Assembly: GCA_902570265.1 (NCBI GenBank)
Contig: CACFXF010000020.1
Location: forward strand, 1-33,151
Origin: an uncultured Alphaproteobacteria bacterium
GTDB lineage: Bacteria > Pseudomonadota > Alphaproteobacteria > Rhodobacterales > Rhodobacteraceae
Reading direction: 5' to 3'
Length of the DNA stretch: 33,151 nt
Each line of letters starts with the position of its first letter. The first letter of the stretch is position 1. The notes beneath the pieces were generated by a model that had not been told where the DNA came from, did no database searches, and saw only the letters and a list, made by a program, of their open reading frames with translations. Position numbers and translations under genes: made by a program. Positions 8,040 through 16,290 of the stretch are shown here, in pieces.

Positions 8040-8642
8040 TTATACTCCTGCTGGATTATCCTCTGTTCTTCCTAAAGAATTTAAATCAGAATAGCGATCT
8101 CCAATTCTATGATGAGGTCTTCCACTGGTTGCTGCTCCAAGTGCTGCGATTAATTCATTTCCAGCTGGAGCATCATTTATTGAAAATTGCACCGTTAAGT
8201 AATGTGATCGTCTTCCTGTATCATTTTTATCCATTAAGGGAATATAAACTGGAGTATTTGCAGGTCCTCTGACGTTTGTGAAGCCAAGATAAGATTTAGC
8301 TTTAGCTGCTTCTCTAAGATAGTTTCCGAATTTTAATGTATGTATTAAAGCCGAAGCATGTTCGATTTCAGAATCTATTCCAGCGACTGCCGCTTTGCCA
8401 TATGCTTCTATTTTGTCTCCAGATCCAATAATTGCCACTAATTTTTTAGTAAGTAATTTTCCAATTATTGGTGAAATTCTAGTTATTTCAGGTGCTAAAT
8501 CTTCAGTAAAGTTTTGACCATACCAAGGATTTTTTAAAACAGCAGCAACTCCAATCAACTTAAGATCGTTTGACGCTTTTTTTCCACCTTCAACATTAAT
8601 TGTTTCTTCATAAGTGACTATTTTTCTAATATCTTCAATCAT
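8040..8642 (-). CDS. Amino acid synthesis family protein (PF06684, former DUF1185)
   Basis: This 200-residue protein matches the PF06684 family in length and in the segments IRKIVTYEETINVEGGK, AVLKNPWYGQNFTEDL, KLVAIIGSGDKIEAYGKAAV, GIDSEIEHASALIHTLKFGN and a SGRPHHRIGDRYSD C-terminus. Published structures show a variant of the Bacillus chorismate mutase fold, the same broad fold group as RidA. The biochemical function is not established. Family members often sit beside luciferase-like monooxygenases and flavin reductases, as here. The operon context suggests a hydrolase or isomerase acting on the product of the oxygenation. That is inference. Confidence 0.85.
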   Translation of the reverse strand: MIEDIRKIVTYEETINVEGGKKASNDLKLIGVAAVLKNPWYGQNFTEDLAPEITRISPIIGKLLTKKLVAIIGSGDKIEAYGKAAVAGIDSEIEHASALIHTLKFGNYLREAAKAKSYLGFTNVRGPANTPVYIPLMDKNDTGRRSHYLTVQFSINDAPAGNELIAALGAATSGRPHHRIGDRYSDLNSLGRTEDNPAGV

Positions 8643-8666
8643 TTATTCCCCCACATAAAAATAATA

Positions 8667-10760
8667 TTAATAAACTTTTTTCACTTTACCTTTTTTTTCG
8701 TTTCCTTGATAAATACCAAATTGTCCATGATGGTACTCATCATGGTATCTCTTCATCATAGTTTTTTCAGCATTATTAATAATTTTCTCATACGGAATTT
8801 CATTGATATCAAATGTCACAGTAGTATTATTTCCATTTCCAGAAAATTTTCCATGATAAAAAATCATATGAGAATTTATTTCCTTATCTTCATAAACCGA
8901 ATATAAAAAATCAAGTTTAAATTTTAAGTTCAGACTATTTAAGTAATCTTCCAACCCTTTTAAATTTTTTTGACTATTTAAAGACTTTGGTAGGGTAAGA
9001 TTTCTGTCTTTATCAACAATAAAAAGTATTCTATTTTTATTTTCTAAAATAGCTCCAAAATGAGTATTTCTGTCATTATTAACCATATCTATCAGTGACT
9101 TTTCAAAACCTATTGAAAAATAATCACCATCAAAATAACCTAACGGTTTACCATTCCTTAATCCAAAATCTTTAATACTTCCAATAATAATTGCGTGATC
9201 CCCAGCTTCCTGAAAATTTGTCTTTTCACATGAGAAATATGATAAAGCTGAGTCAATTATTGGTAATTCTTTAAAACCTTTTTTCCATTTAGTAATTTTA
9301 AATTTCTCAGAGCTCTGTGATGAAAATAATCCTGCAGTAGATCTCTGGCTTTCGCTTAATACATTCACTGCAAAATATTTGCTATCTCTAAAAGTTGAAT
9401 AACTTTGTGCATTTTTTGATATGCAAACTAATAGTAATGGTGGGTCTAGGGATACCGAAGTGAAAGAATTGGCCGTGAAACCTCTTGGTGTACCATTTTC
9501 TTGTCTAGTTGTAACCAAAGTTACTCCAGTTGCAAAAGAACCAAAAGCTTTACGCAACTTTGAACTTTTGGATTTCTTAAATATCTCTGACTTATGTTCT
9601 AATATATTGTCTTTATTATTTTCACCTAAAGAAGGGGCAGGTTTAAAATCAGGTTGAGGGAATTCACTGAAATTTAGAGGATTACCAGCTACTCTCCATG
9701 GCTTAATTTTGTCGTTAAAAGGGATTTCAACTTTTCTTATCATAGAACGTTTTTTTACATGAGAATCTTTAAATATTTTCTCAGCAGTATTTAAAGGACC
9801 GAAGGGAACATATCCGCCAAGTAAACTTCCCAATTCTTTATTAGTTTTGGTTTTTGTCCAACTTTCTATAATTGAATTAAGCAATTTAGCATTATGTTGT
9901 CTAGATTCTATTGTTTTATATTTCTGATTCTCTGTTAATTCTTTGTTCCCAATAATATTAGTTAAAACTTTCCAGAAAGAATTATCAACGATACCTAATG
10001 CAATATGTCCATCTTTACTTTTATATATCCCGAATGGAACTAGTAAGGGGTGTACGTTTCCTTCAGGCTTAGGTATGGTTTTATCAAAGTCATATTGATA
10101 AATTATTCTTTCACAAAGACTTAAAACCGCATCATACATAGACAGATCAATAAATTGTCCCTTAGATGTTTTTTCAGCTATACGTAAGGCAGAGATAATC
10201 CCAAATGACATCATTAGCCCAGAAAAAATGTCTCCAACACCTGGACCAACTTTTGTTGGAGTATTTTTATCTGGGCCAGTAATGCCAATAATTCCACCCA
10301 TAGCTTGGGCAACAACATCATAGGAAGGCCAATAAGTGTAAGGACTTTTTCCAAATTGGGGATTTCCAAAACCACTTATTGCGGCATAAATAAGTCTGCT
10401 GTTTATTTCCTTTAGTTTATTAAAACCAAGTCCCAATTTATCCATCACACCTGGTCTGAAATTTTCAACTAAAACATCAGCTTTTTCTACAAGATGAAGA
10501 AATTTTGTTTTCCCATTTTCAGATTTTAAATCTATGACAATGCTTTTTTTATTTCTATTGAGGCTTACAAAATATCCTGACCATTTTTTTTCATAATCTT
10601 CAATTTTAAAAGGACCAGTTTTCCTACTTGTATCGCCTGTAGGACTTTCAATTTTGATGACTTCAGCTCCATGGTCTGCAAGCATCATTGTACAATATGG
10701 ACCAGAAAGCATTCTACTTAAATCTAACACTTTTAAACCTGAAAGAATACCTTTTTTCAT
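8667..10760 (-). CDS. CaiB/BaiF-type CoA-transferase fused to a flavin reductase domain and an extra C-terminal domain
   Basis: This is a single 697-residue frame. Residues 1-385 form a class III CoA-transferase: GLKVLDLSRMLSGPYCTMML, ADHGAEVIKIESPTGD, LVENFRPGVMDKLGL and the catalytic Asp in WPSYDVVAQAMGG near residue 152, ending in PAPSLGENN, where free-standing enzymes stop. From about residue 398 it continues as a flavin-reductase split barrel (LRKAFGSFATGVTLVTTR, GFTANSFTSVSLDPPLLLVC, DGDYFSIGFEK). A third region, 560-697, ends in a His-rich KRYHDEYHHGQFGIY segment I do not recognise. The reductase probably feeds FMNH2 to the downstream luciferase-like enzyme, while the transferase may load the substrate or product onto CoA. 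It starts 4 bases after the hydrolase stop. I see no frame anomaly at the junction, near position 9570. Confidence 0.85.
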   Translation of the reverse strand: MKKGILSGLKVLDLSRMLSGPYCTMMLADHGAEVIKIESPTGDTSRKTGPFKIEDYEKKWSGYFVSLNRNKKSIVIDLKSENGKTKFLHLVEKADVLVENFRPGVMDKLGLGFNKLKEINSRLIYAAISGFGNPQFGKSPYTYWPSYDVVAQAMGGIIGITGPDKNTPTKVGPGVGDIFSGLMMSFGIISALRIAEKTSKGQFIDLSMYDAVLSLCERIIYQYDFDKTIPKPEGNVHPLLVPFGIYKSKDGHIALGIVDNSFWKVLTNIIGNKELTENQKYKTIESRQHNAKLLNSIIESWTKTKTNKELGSLLGGYVPFGPLNTAEKIFKDSHVKKRSMIRKVEIPFNDKIKPWRVAGNPLNFSEFPQPDFKPAPSLGENNKDNILEHKSEIFKKSKSSKLRKAFGSFATGVTLVTTRQENGTPRGFTANSFTSVSLDPPLLLVCISKNAQSYSTFRDSKYFAVNVLSESQRSTAGLFSSQSSEKFKITKWKKGFKELPIIDSALSYFSCEKTNFQEAGDHAIIIGSIKDFGLRNGKPLGYFDGDYFSIGFEKSLIDMVNNDRNTHFGAILENKNRILFIVDKDRNLTLPKSLNSQKNLKGLEDYLNSLNLKFKLDFLYSVYEDKEINSHMIFYHGKFSGNGNNTTVTFDINEIPYEKIINNAEKTMMKRYHDEYHHGQFGIYQGNEKKGKVKKVY

Positions 10761-10764
10761 ATTA

Positions 10765-11577
10765 TTATTTTTTTATATCTAAGAATTGGTTTAAAAAATT
10801 TTCTAAAATTTTTCCAAATTGTTTTGGATCTTCAACTAGTCCCATATGCTTTAGATTTTTCATAATTACTAATTTACTATTCAGGCTTTCTTTACAAATT
10901 CTTTTACTCATATCTGGATTGTTACCAAAATCTTGATCTCCTGTAACTACTAAAGTTGGGCATGAAATTTTTTTTACAGGATTTATAATTTCATTGATAT
11001 CATAAGCTAAAATTTTATATATCTTCGAGTAAAAAGAAGGATTATTATTTAATATCCATTTTTTTATAAGCTTTATCTTTTTTGGTTTTGATAAAATATA
11101 TTCATCAGAGAACCATCTTTTTATTGCATCATTTACAGTAGATTGCGGTCCTTTGTTTTCAGCTTGTTTAACTCTTTTATCAATAGAATTTTGTTGTATT
11201 AGTGTTCTTTTATGAGGTGAATTTAAAATAATAAGGCCCTCCAAATTTTTTTCAAACAAGTGTGCAAATTTACGTACTATCATTCCACCAAGAGAAAAGC
11301 CTACTAGAATAGCTTTTTTATATCCAAGCTTTCTAATCAGAACTTTTATCTGATTTGCAAACATTTCTAGTGATGGGGTAGAAGGAGGATTTATACTTTT
11401 CCCATGTCCGTATAAGTCAAATTTAAGAATATCAAATTTTTTGTAAACATTACTTGGTAACCATTGCCACATTTGACAATTCAGACCAAAACCATGAACA
11501 AATATTACTAGTGTCCTATTTAAATTTCCATTAAATTCAAAATAAGTTCCTTTTGCTTTATATTTTTTTTCTAACAA
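10765..11577 (-). CDS. Alpha/beta hydrolase
   Basis: The protein has 270 residues with a classical alpha/beta-hydrolase plan: VIFVHGFGLNCQMW (HG oxyanion motif, near residue 26), LYGHGKS, the nucleophile elbow LVGFSLGGM (GxSxG) near 95, the acid in VVTGDQDFGNNPDM near 212 and the catalytic His in NLKHMGLVEDP near 244. It resembles the pimeloyl-ester/3-oxoadipate enol-lactonase/RutD type. It sits between RidA (13 bases upstream) and the CoA-transferase/flavin-reductase fusion (4 bases downstream), so translation is probably coupled. The likely task is hydrolysis of an ester, lactone or carbamate formed by the monooxygenase. No signal peptide is seen, so it should be cytosolic. Confidence 0.85.
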   Translation of the reverse strand: MLEKKYKAKGTYFEFNGNLNRTLVIFVHGFGLNCQMWQWLPSNVYKKFDILKFDLYGHGKSINPPSTPSLEMFANQIKVLIRKLGYKKAILVGFSLGGMIVRKFAHLFEKNLEGLIILNSPHKRTLIQQNSIDKRVKQAENKGPQSTVNDAIKRWFSDEYILSKPKKIKLIKKWILNNNPSFYSKIYKILAYDINEIINPVKKISCPTLVVTGDQDFGNNPDMSKRICKESLNSKLVIMKNLKHMGLVEDPKQFGKILENFLNQFLDIKK

Positions 11578-11590
11578 TGGTATAAACTTC

Positions 11591-11978
11591 TCATTCAGGC
11601 TTGTAAGCTATTACTTCAATTTCAACTTTTACATCTACTAGAAGTTCATTAACGAGTGCTGATCTGGCTGGAGGATCACTTTTGAAATAACGGCTATAAA
11701 CTTCGTTAAACCCAGGAAAATCATTTTTATTGCTTAACCATACCATTGATTTGACAACATCATTAAGTGTGCAATCAGCTAAACTTAGTGTTTTCTCAAT
11801 GTCTTGGATGACAGCAATTGTTTGTTCTTCAATTGTCCCATATGTCATAACTTTACCATCTTTCATAGGAACTTGTCCCGTACAAAAGATATAATCTCCA
11901 GCTTTCACTGCCCTCGAAAGTGAAAGTTTTCTACCATTTATAAAGATTGGATCTCCAAGTACTATTTTTTTTTGTCAT
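11591..11978 (-). CDS. RidA (YjgF/YER057c/UK114) family protein, start region frame-interrupted
   Basis: The in-frame part (11908 downward, from a GTG) encodes 105 residues: KAGDYIFCTGQVPMKDGKV, TLNDVVKSMVWLSN, and PPARSALVNELLVDVKVEIE with the conserved Arg and Glu of RidA deaminases. The frame stays open upstream through KKIVLGDPIFINGRKLSLSRAV, the normal RidA N-terminus, but has no start codon there. An ATG at 11978 (MTKK...) lies in another frame, separated by an A9 tract (11973-11965). Eight A's would give a complete 128-residue protein, the usual length. RidA proteins hydrolyse reactive enamine/imine intermediates or related amides. This is the first gene of the operon, divergent from the aldehyde dehydrogenase gene. 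Confidence 0.83.
11965..11973 (-). other. Frame break after the start codon of the RidA gene at an A9 tract
   Basis: On the coding strand the sequence is ATG AC followed by nine A's and TAGTACTTGG. With eight A's it reads MTKKIVLGDP and joins the RidA frame. As written, the RidA frame meets a TGA just upstream of the tract. Confidence 0.7.
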
Positions 11979-12092
11979 TTTTTTATCCGACAATATTTAA
12001 TTTATTTAACTCAAATCCATTTCTGAATTATAGTCAGTTTATTGATAAATCTAAATAAGAATCAATTTAAATTTTATATTAGAGGTTTTATA

Positions 12093-13574
12093 ATGACTGA
12101 AATAAAAAAATATAAAATGCTTATCAATGGTAATTGGACGTCAGGTTCCGAAAATCAATTTTTTGAGAGTTTAAATCCTTATACTGGAGAAATCTGGTCA
12201 AGCATACCATCTGCAAGTGTAAGTGATGTTAATTCTGCAGTTGAGGCTGCACATCATGCATTTTCTGAAGGGCCTTGGTCAAAAATGACGCCTACTATGC
12301 GAGGTAATTGTTTAAGGAAATTAGCTGAGCTTTTAAGCGAAAAGTCCGAACCACTAGGAAAAACAGAAACCATTGATACAGGTAAAATGCTTAAAGAAAC
12401 ACGTTGGCAAGCTAAATATATTTCTGAATTCTTTCAATTTTATGCAGGTTGTGCAGATAAAATAAGTGGTGAAACTTTACCAATTGATAAACCTGATTTA
12501 TTGGTTTTAACCGAAAGGGAACCTCTTGGGGTAATAGCAGCGATTGTTCCATGGAATTCACAATTGTTCCTAGTTGCAGTCAAACTTGGCCCAGCTCTTG
12601 CTGCTGGAAATACAGTAGTTTTAAAAGCTTCAGAGCATGCATCTGCAGCTATGTTAGAGTTTGGTCAATTAATTGAAATGGCTGGTTTTCCTCCAGGTGT
12701 TGTAAATATTATTACAGGGCATGGTGATCCTTGCGGAAAAGAATTAACTTCTCATCCACTCATAGCGCGTGTTTCATTCACTGGTGGTCCAAAATCAGCC
12801 CAAAATATAATTAATAATAGTGCTAACAATTTTGCTGAAGTATCATTAGAATTAGGTGGAAAATCTCCTTTCATTGTCTTTGATGATGCAAATATAGAAA
12901 GTGCGGTAAATGGATCTATAGCAGGAATATTTGGAGCATCTGGCCAGAGTTGTGTTGCAGGTTCTAGACTTTATCTTCATGAAAAAATTGCAGATGAATT
13001 TCTGCATAAGATGATGAATGTGGTTAATTCAATAAAACTTGGTGATCCATTAGAAGAAGATACTCAAATGGGCCCTCTATGTACTATAAATCAAATTGAA
13101 AATATTGAAAGAGAAATTGCTTTTGCAAGATCTGAGGGTGCTGAAATTTTATGTGGTGGGAAAAGACCGTCAAATCTTCAAGGCTTTTTCTTTAATCCAA
13201 CAATTATTTCGTGTCCAAAACAAACATTAAAAATTGTAGATACAGAGCTTTTTGGGCCGGTTCTCAGTGTTCTAACCTTTAAAGATGAGCAAGAAGTAAT
13301 TAAACTTGCAAATGACACAAAACATGGTTTAGCAGCCGGCATTTTTACTGAAAATAGTGCTCGTTCTCTTAGGGTTGCAAGATCCGTAAGAGCCGGAATA
13401 GTTTGGGTAAATACCTATAGAGTAGTATCGCCAATAGCTGAGTTTGGAGGATTTAAAGGCTCTGGTTATGGTAGGGAAAGTGGATTTCAAGCAATGTATG
13501 ATTACACGCGTCCAAAAACTATTTGGCTTAATACTTCTAATGAATCCATGAATAACCCATTTGTAATGAGATAA
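12093..13574 (+). CDS. Aldehyde dehydrogenase (betaine-aldehyde / trimethylaminobutyraldehyde dehydrogenase-like)
   Basis: This 493-residue NAD(P)-dependent aldehyde dehydrogenase has the ALDH core: IVPWNSQLFLVAVKLGPALA (cofactor cleft), SFTGGPKSAQ, the general-base Glu in VSLELGGKSPF and the catalytic Cys in GASGQSCVAGSRLY near residue 285, ending with PIAEFGGFKGSGYGRE. The ATG at 12093, with AGAGG about 8 bases upstream, is preferred over a TTG at 12042 that adds 17 unusual residues. It heads the plus-strand catabolic run. With CaiD, carnitine dehydrogenase and BKACE genes behind it, oxidation of 4-trimethylaminobutyraldehyde to gamma-butyrobetaine is a natural guess, though ALDH specificity cannot be read from sequence. 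Confidence 0.88.
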   Translation: MTEIKKYKMLINGNWTSGSENQFFESLNPYTGEIWSSIPSASVSDVNSAVEAAHHAFSEGPWSKMTPTMRGNCLRKLAELLSEKSEPLGKTETIDTGKMLKETRWQAKYISEFFQFYAGCADKISGETLPIDKPDLLVLTEREPLGVIAAIVPWNSQLFLVAVKLGPALAAGNTVVLKASEHASAAMLEFGQLIEMAGFPPGVVNIITGHGDPCGKELTSHPLIARVSFTGGPKSAQNIINNSANNFAEVSLELGGKSPFIVFDDANIESAVNGSIAGIFGASGQSCVAGSRLYLHEKIADEFLHKMMNVVNSIKLGDPLEEDTQMGPLCTINQIENIEREIAFARSEGAEILCGGKRPSNLQGFFFNPTIISCPKQTLKIVDTELFGPVLSVLTFKDEQEVIKLANDTKHGLAAGIFTENSARSLRVARSVRAGIVWVNTYRVVSPIAEFGGFKGSGYGRESGFQAMYDYTRPKTIWLNTSNESMNNPFVMR

Positions 13575-13602
13575 ATTAAACAAAATTGAGTAGGAGAGTA
13601 TT

Positions 13603-14406
13603 GTGTCTAGTGGTGTGGAAGTCAAAAAAGTTGGTAGAATTTTAGAAGTTTGTTTAAACAAACCAAAGGTAAATGCAATAAATATAGAAATGAGTCAGGA
13701 ATTAGGTAAAGCATTTGCAGAATTGAGAGATAACAAAGATCTTTGGGTTGGAATATTAACTGCAAAAGGTGAAAAAATTTTTTCAGCCGGGTGGGACTTG
13801 AAAGCAGTAAATTCTGGTGAAATGTCATTAGAAAACTGGTGGGAAAATGAAGATTATGGGGATGGAGGTTTTGCAGGATTAACTGAAAACTGGAATTTGA
13901 ATAAACCTGTCATTGGAGCTCTTAATGGATTAGTCATTGGTGGAGGATTTGAATTAGCATTGGGGTGTGACCTATTAATTGCTTCTGAGCATGTTGAGTT
14001 TGGATTACCTGAAATGCCACTAGGAATAGTACCTGATGCTGGAGCTTTACAAAGACTTCCAAGATGTATCCCCTACAATGTTGCGATGGAAATGTTTCTT
14101 TTAGGTAGGAGAATGTCTGCAGTTGAAGCAAAAAATTATGGATTGGTAAATAAAATTGTAAAACATGAAAATTTGCTTGATCAAGCTTACGAATGGGCAA
14201 AACAAATTGCTACTTCAGCTCCTTTGGCAATGCAAAGTGTGAAAGAAGTTCTGAGGTCAATAGAATGTGTGCCTTTAGAACAAGCATTCTCTAAAATGCG
14301 AAATGATGATTTAAAAATATATAAGAAGATGCTTAGTTCCGATGATGCTAAAGAAGGTATTGCGGCATTTGTTGAAAGAAGAGAACCAAATTTTAAAGGT
14401 GAATAA
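13603..14406 (+). CDS. caiD: Enoyl-CoA hydratase family, carnitinyl-CoA dehydratase-like
   Basis: At 267 residues, this crotonase-fold protein closely follows CaiD. It has KIFSAGWDLKA near residue 60, GGFAGLTENWNLNKPVIGAL, GLVIGGGFELALGCDLLIA near 108 (oxyanion-hole glycines), EMPLGIVPDAGALQRLP near 140 with the conserved acidic residue, GRRMSAVEA and a VERREPNFKG C-terminus. CaiD interconverts crotonobetainyl-CoA and L-carnitinyl-CoA. The GTG start at 13603 follows a strong AGGAGAG site. The gene ends overlapping the start of the carnitine dehydrogenase gene, so the two are translationally coupled. Another hydratase of the same family is possible, but the CaiD-specific segments and the neighbours favour this call. 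Confidence 0.85.
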   Translation: MSSGVEVKKVGRILEVCLNKPKVNAINIEMSQELGKAFAELRDNKDLWVGILTAKGEKIFSAGWDLKAVNSGEMSLENWWENEDYGDGGFAGLTENWNLNKPVIGALNGLVIGGGFELALGCDLLIASEHVEFGLPEMPLGIVPDAGALQRLPRCIPYNVAMEMFLLGRRMSAVEAKNYGLVNKIVKHENLLDQAYEWAKQIATSAPLAMQSVKEVLRSIECVPLEQAFSKMRNDDLKIYKKMLSSDDAKEGIAAFVERREPNFKGE

Positions 14407-15344
14407 TGGATCTTATTGATAAAAATGCTGTAAAGACTGTGGGGAGTATTGGAGCTGGACCAATTGGGGCTGGATGGGTTGCCTATTTTCTATCACAAGG
14501 TTTATCAGTAAATGCTTATCTTCATAATGAATCAGAAGAAAATAATTTTTATGCTATGCTAAGAACAGCATGGGTTTCACTTAAGAAACTTTACAATATA
14601 AAAGAACTAGAAGAAACCAATCTTGAGATTTTTTTTGATTTATCTGAATGCATTAAAAAAGTTGATTTCATTCAAGAAAGTGCACCTGAGATCCTTTCTT
14701 TAAAACAAAGTTTATATAAAGAATTAGGTGAAATTGTTCCAAAAAATGTAATTATTTGTTCTTCAACATCTGGCATGAAAATGACAGATATTCAGACTTT
14801 ATGTAAAACACCTGAGAGAACAGTAGTAGCTCATCCATTTAATCCACCATATTTATTACCATTGGTGGAGATTGTAGGAGGAAGAAAAACTAAGGAGGAA
14901 GCTGTTAATTGGGTTTATGATTTTTTTATTAAAATAGGTAAATCTCCATTAGTTTTAAAAAAAGAAATTCCTGGTTTTGTTGCTACAAGACTTCAGGAAG
15001 CTTTATGGCGTGAAGCTTTACATATGGTTGAAAATAATGAAGCAACACCTGAGCAAATTGATATTGCCTTAATGAACGGTCCAGCCCCAAGGATGGCGAT
15101 ACAGGGTCAATGCTTAGCTTTTCATGTAGCCTGTGGAGAAGGAGGTATGGCCACGAATTTAGATCAATTTGGACCAGCATTGGAATTACCCTGGACTAGA
15201 CTAAAGGCTCCTGAACTGACAAAAAAACTAAGAGATAAAATGGTAGATGGTTGTGAAAAAATTGTAAAAGACCAAAAATTTCAAGATCTTGCTTCAGAAA
15301 GAGATAAAAAAATTGTTGAAATTATTAAAATTCAAAGAAAATAA
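14406..15344 (+). CDS. L-carnitine dehydrogenase (3-hydroxyacyl-CoA dehydrogenase family)
   Basis: This 312-residue protein oxidises a beta-hydroxy acid with NAD. It has a Rossmann GSIGAGPIGAGWVAYFLSQG at residues 13-32, EIVPKNVIICSSTSGMKM, and the 3-hydroxyacyl-CoA dehydrogenase signature HPFNPPYLLPLVEIVGG near 140. It also has IPGFVATRLQEALWREALH, and GGMATNLDQFGPALELPWTR near 245, a segment typical of L-carnitine dehydrogenases. The product would be 3-dehydrocarnitine. Unlike some pseudomonad enzymes it has no fused thioesterase domain. Its ATG overlaps the hydratase stop, and a BKACE gene, the known next step, follows after 33 bases. The family call is firm and carnitine as substrate is likely. 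Confidence 0.86.
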   Translation: MDLIDKNAVKTVGSIGAGPIGAGWVAYFLSQGLSVNAYLHNESEENNFYAMLRTAWVSLKKLYNIKELEETNLEIFFDLSECIKKVDFIQESAPEILSLKQSLYKELGEIVPKNVIICSSTSGMKMTDIQTLCKTPERTVVAHPFNPPYLLPLVEIVGGRKTKEEAVNWVYDFFIKIGKSPLVLKKEIPGFVATRLQEALWREALHMVENNEATPEQIDIALMNGPAPRMAIQGQCLAFHVACGEGGMATNLDQFGPALELPWTRLKAPELTKKLRDKMVDGCEKIVKDQKFQDLASERDKKIVEIIKIQRK

Positions 15345-15377
15345 GTACCAAATAGATTTTAACTCGGAGGGGAAAAT

Positions 15378-16262
15378 ATGAACTTTGAAGTTGTTCTTAC
15401 CTGTGCTGTTACAGGAGCAGGAGATACGGTAGGTAAAAGTGATAAGGTGCCCGTTTCAGCTAAAGAAATAGCTGATGATGCAATAGAATCTGCAAAAGCA
15501 GGTGCTACTTCTGTACATATACATGTGAGAGATCCTGAAAGTGGTAAAGGTTCAAGAGACCCAAAATTATTTAAAGAGGTGGTAGAAAGGATAAGAAATT
15601 CCTCACAAGATGTAGTCATTAATTTAACTGCAGGTATGGGAGGAGATTGGGTGGTTAATGATGGTGATTTAAATAAACCTGGATTAGGTACAGATATGAT
15701 TAGTGCGGAAGAAAGGTTAGCTCATGTAAAGGAATGTTTGCCAGAAATTTGTTCATTAGATTGTGGAACTATGAATTTTGGTAATGGTAATGAGATATAT
15801 ATTTCAACACCACCTTTTTTAAGAGAGATGGCAGCTCTGACAAAAAAATGGGAAGTGAAACCTGAATTAGAAGTTTTTGATCTTGGTCATATAAGGTTTG
15901 CAAAGGAAATGGTAAAAGAGGGTTTAATAGATAATCCGCCATTATTTCAAATTTGTCTTGGTATCCCATGGGGGGCAGAACAAACTGTAGATACCATGAA
16001 AGTTATGAAAGATCATTTGCCATTAAATTGTTATTGGGCAAGTTTTGGAATTTCTCGTATGCAAATGCCAATGGTAGCAGCTTCTGTTGCCATGGGTGGT
16101 AATGTTAGGGTAGGTCTAGAAGATAATTTATATTTAAAAAAAGGTGTGTTAGCTACAAATGCAGATTTAGTATCAAGAGCAAAAGAAATCATTGAACTAA
16201 TGGGAGCACGTATACTAAGCCCAAATGAGGCAAGAACCAAATATAATCTTAAAAAAAAATAA
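15378..16262 (+). CDS. Beta-keto acid cleavage enzyme (BKACE), dehydrocarnitine-cleaving type
   Basis: BKACE enzymes split a beta-keto acid with acetyl-CoA into acetoacetate and a new CoA ester. For 3-dehydrocarnitine this gives betainyl-CoA. The 294-residue protein has [17 protein letters not shown] at the start, [17 protein letters not shown] near residue 47 (zinc-binding His pair and catalytic-site region), [36 protein letters not shown] near 190 and [12 protein letters not shown] near 235 with the conserved Glu. The [17 protein letters not shown] combination is that of the group found beside carnitine dehydrogenases. A GGAGGGG ribosome-binding site lies about 8 bases before the ATG. The carnitine dehydrogenase gene directly upstream supports the substrate. 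Confidence 0.88.
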   Translation: MNFEVVLTCAVTGAGDTVGKSDKVPVSAKEIADDAIESAKAGATSVHIHVRDPESGKGSRDPKLFKEVVERIRNSSQDVVINLTAGMGGDWVVNDGDLNKPGLGTDMISAEERLAHVKECLPEICSLDCGTMNFGNGNEIYISTPPFLREMAALTKKWEVKPELEVFDLGHIRFAKEMVKEGLIDNPPLFQICLGIPWGAEQTVDTMKVMKDHLPLNCYWASFGISRMQMPMVAASVAMGGNVRVGLEDNLYLKKGVLATNADLVSRAKEIIELMGARILSPNEARTKYNLKKK

Positions 16263-16290
16263 ACCTAAGCTATTTATAAAGGAAGTAAAA

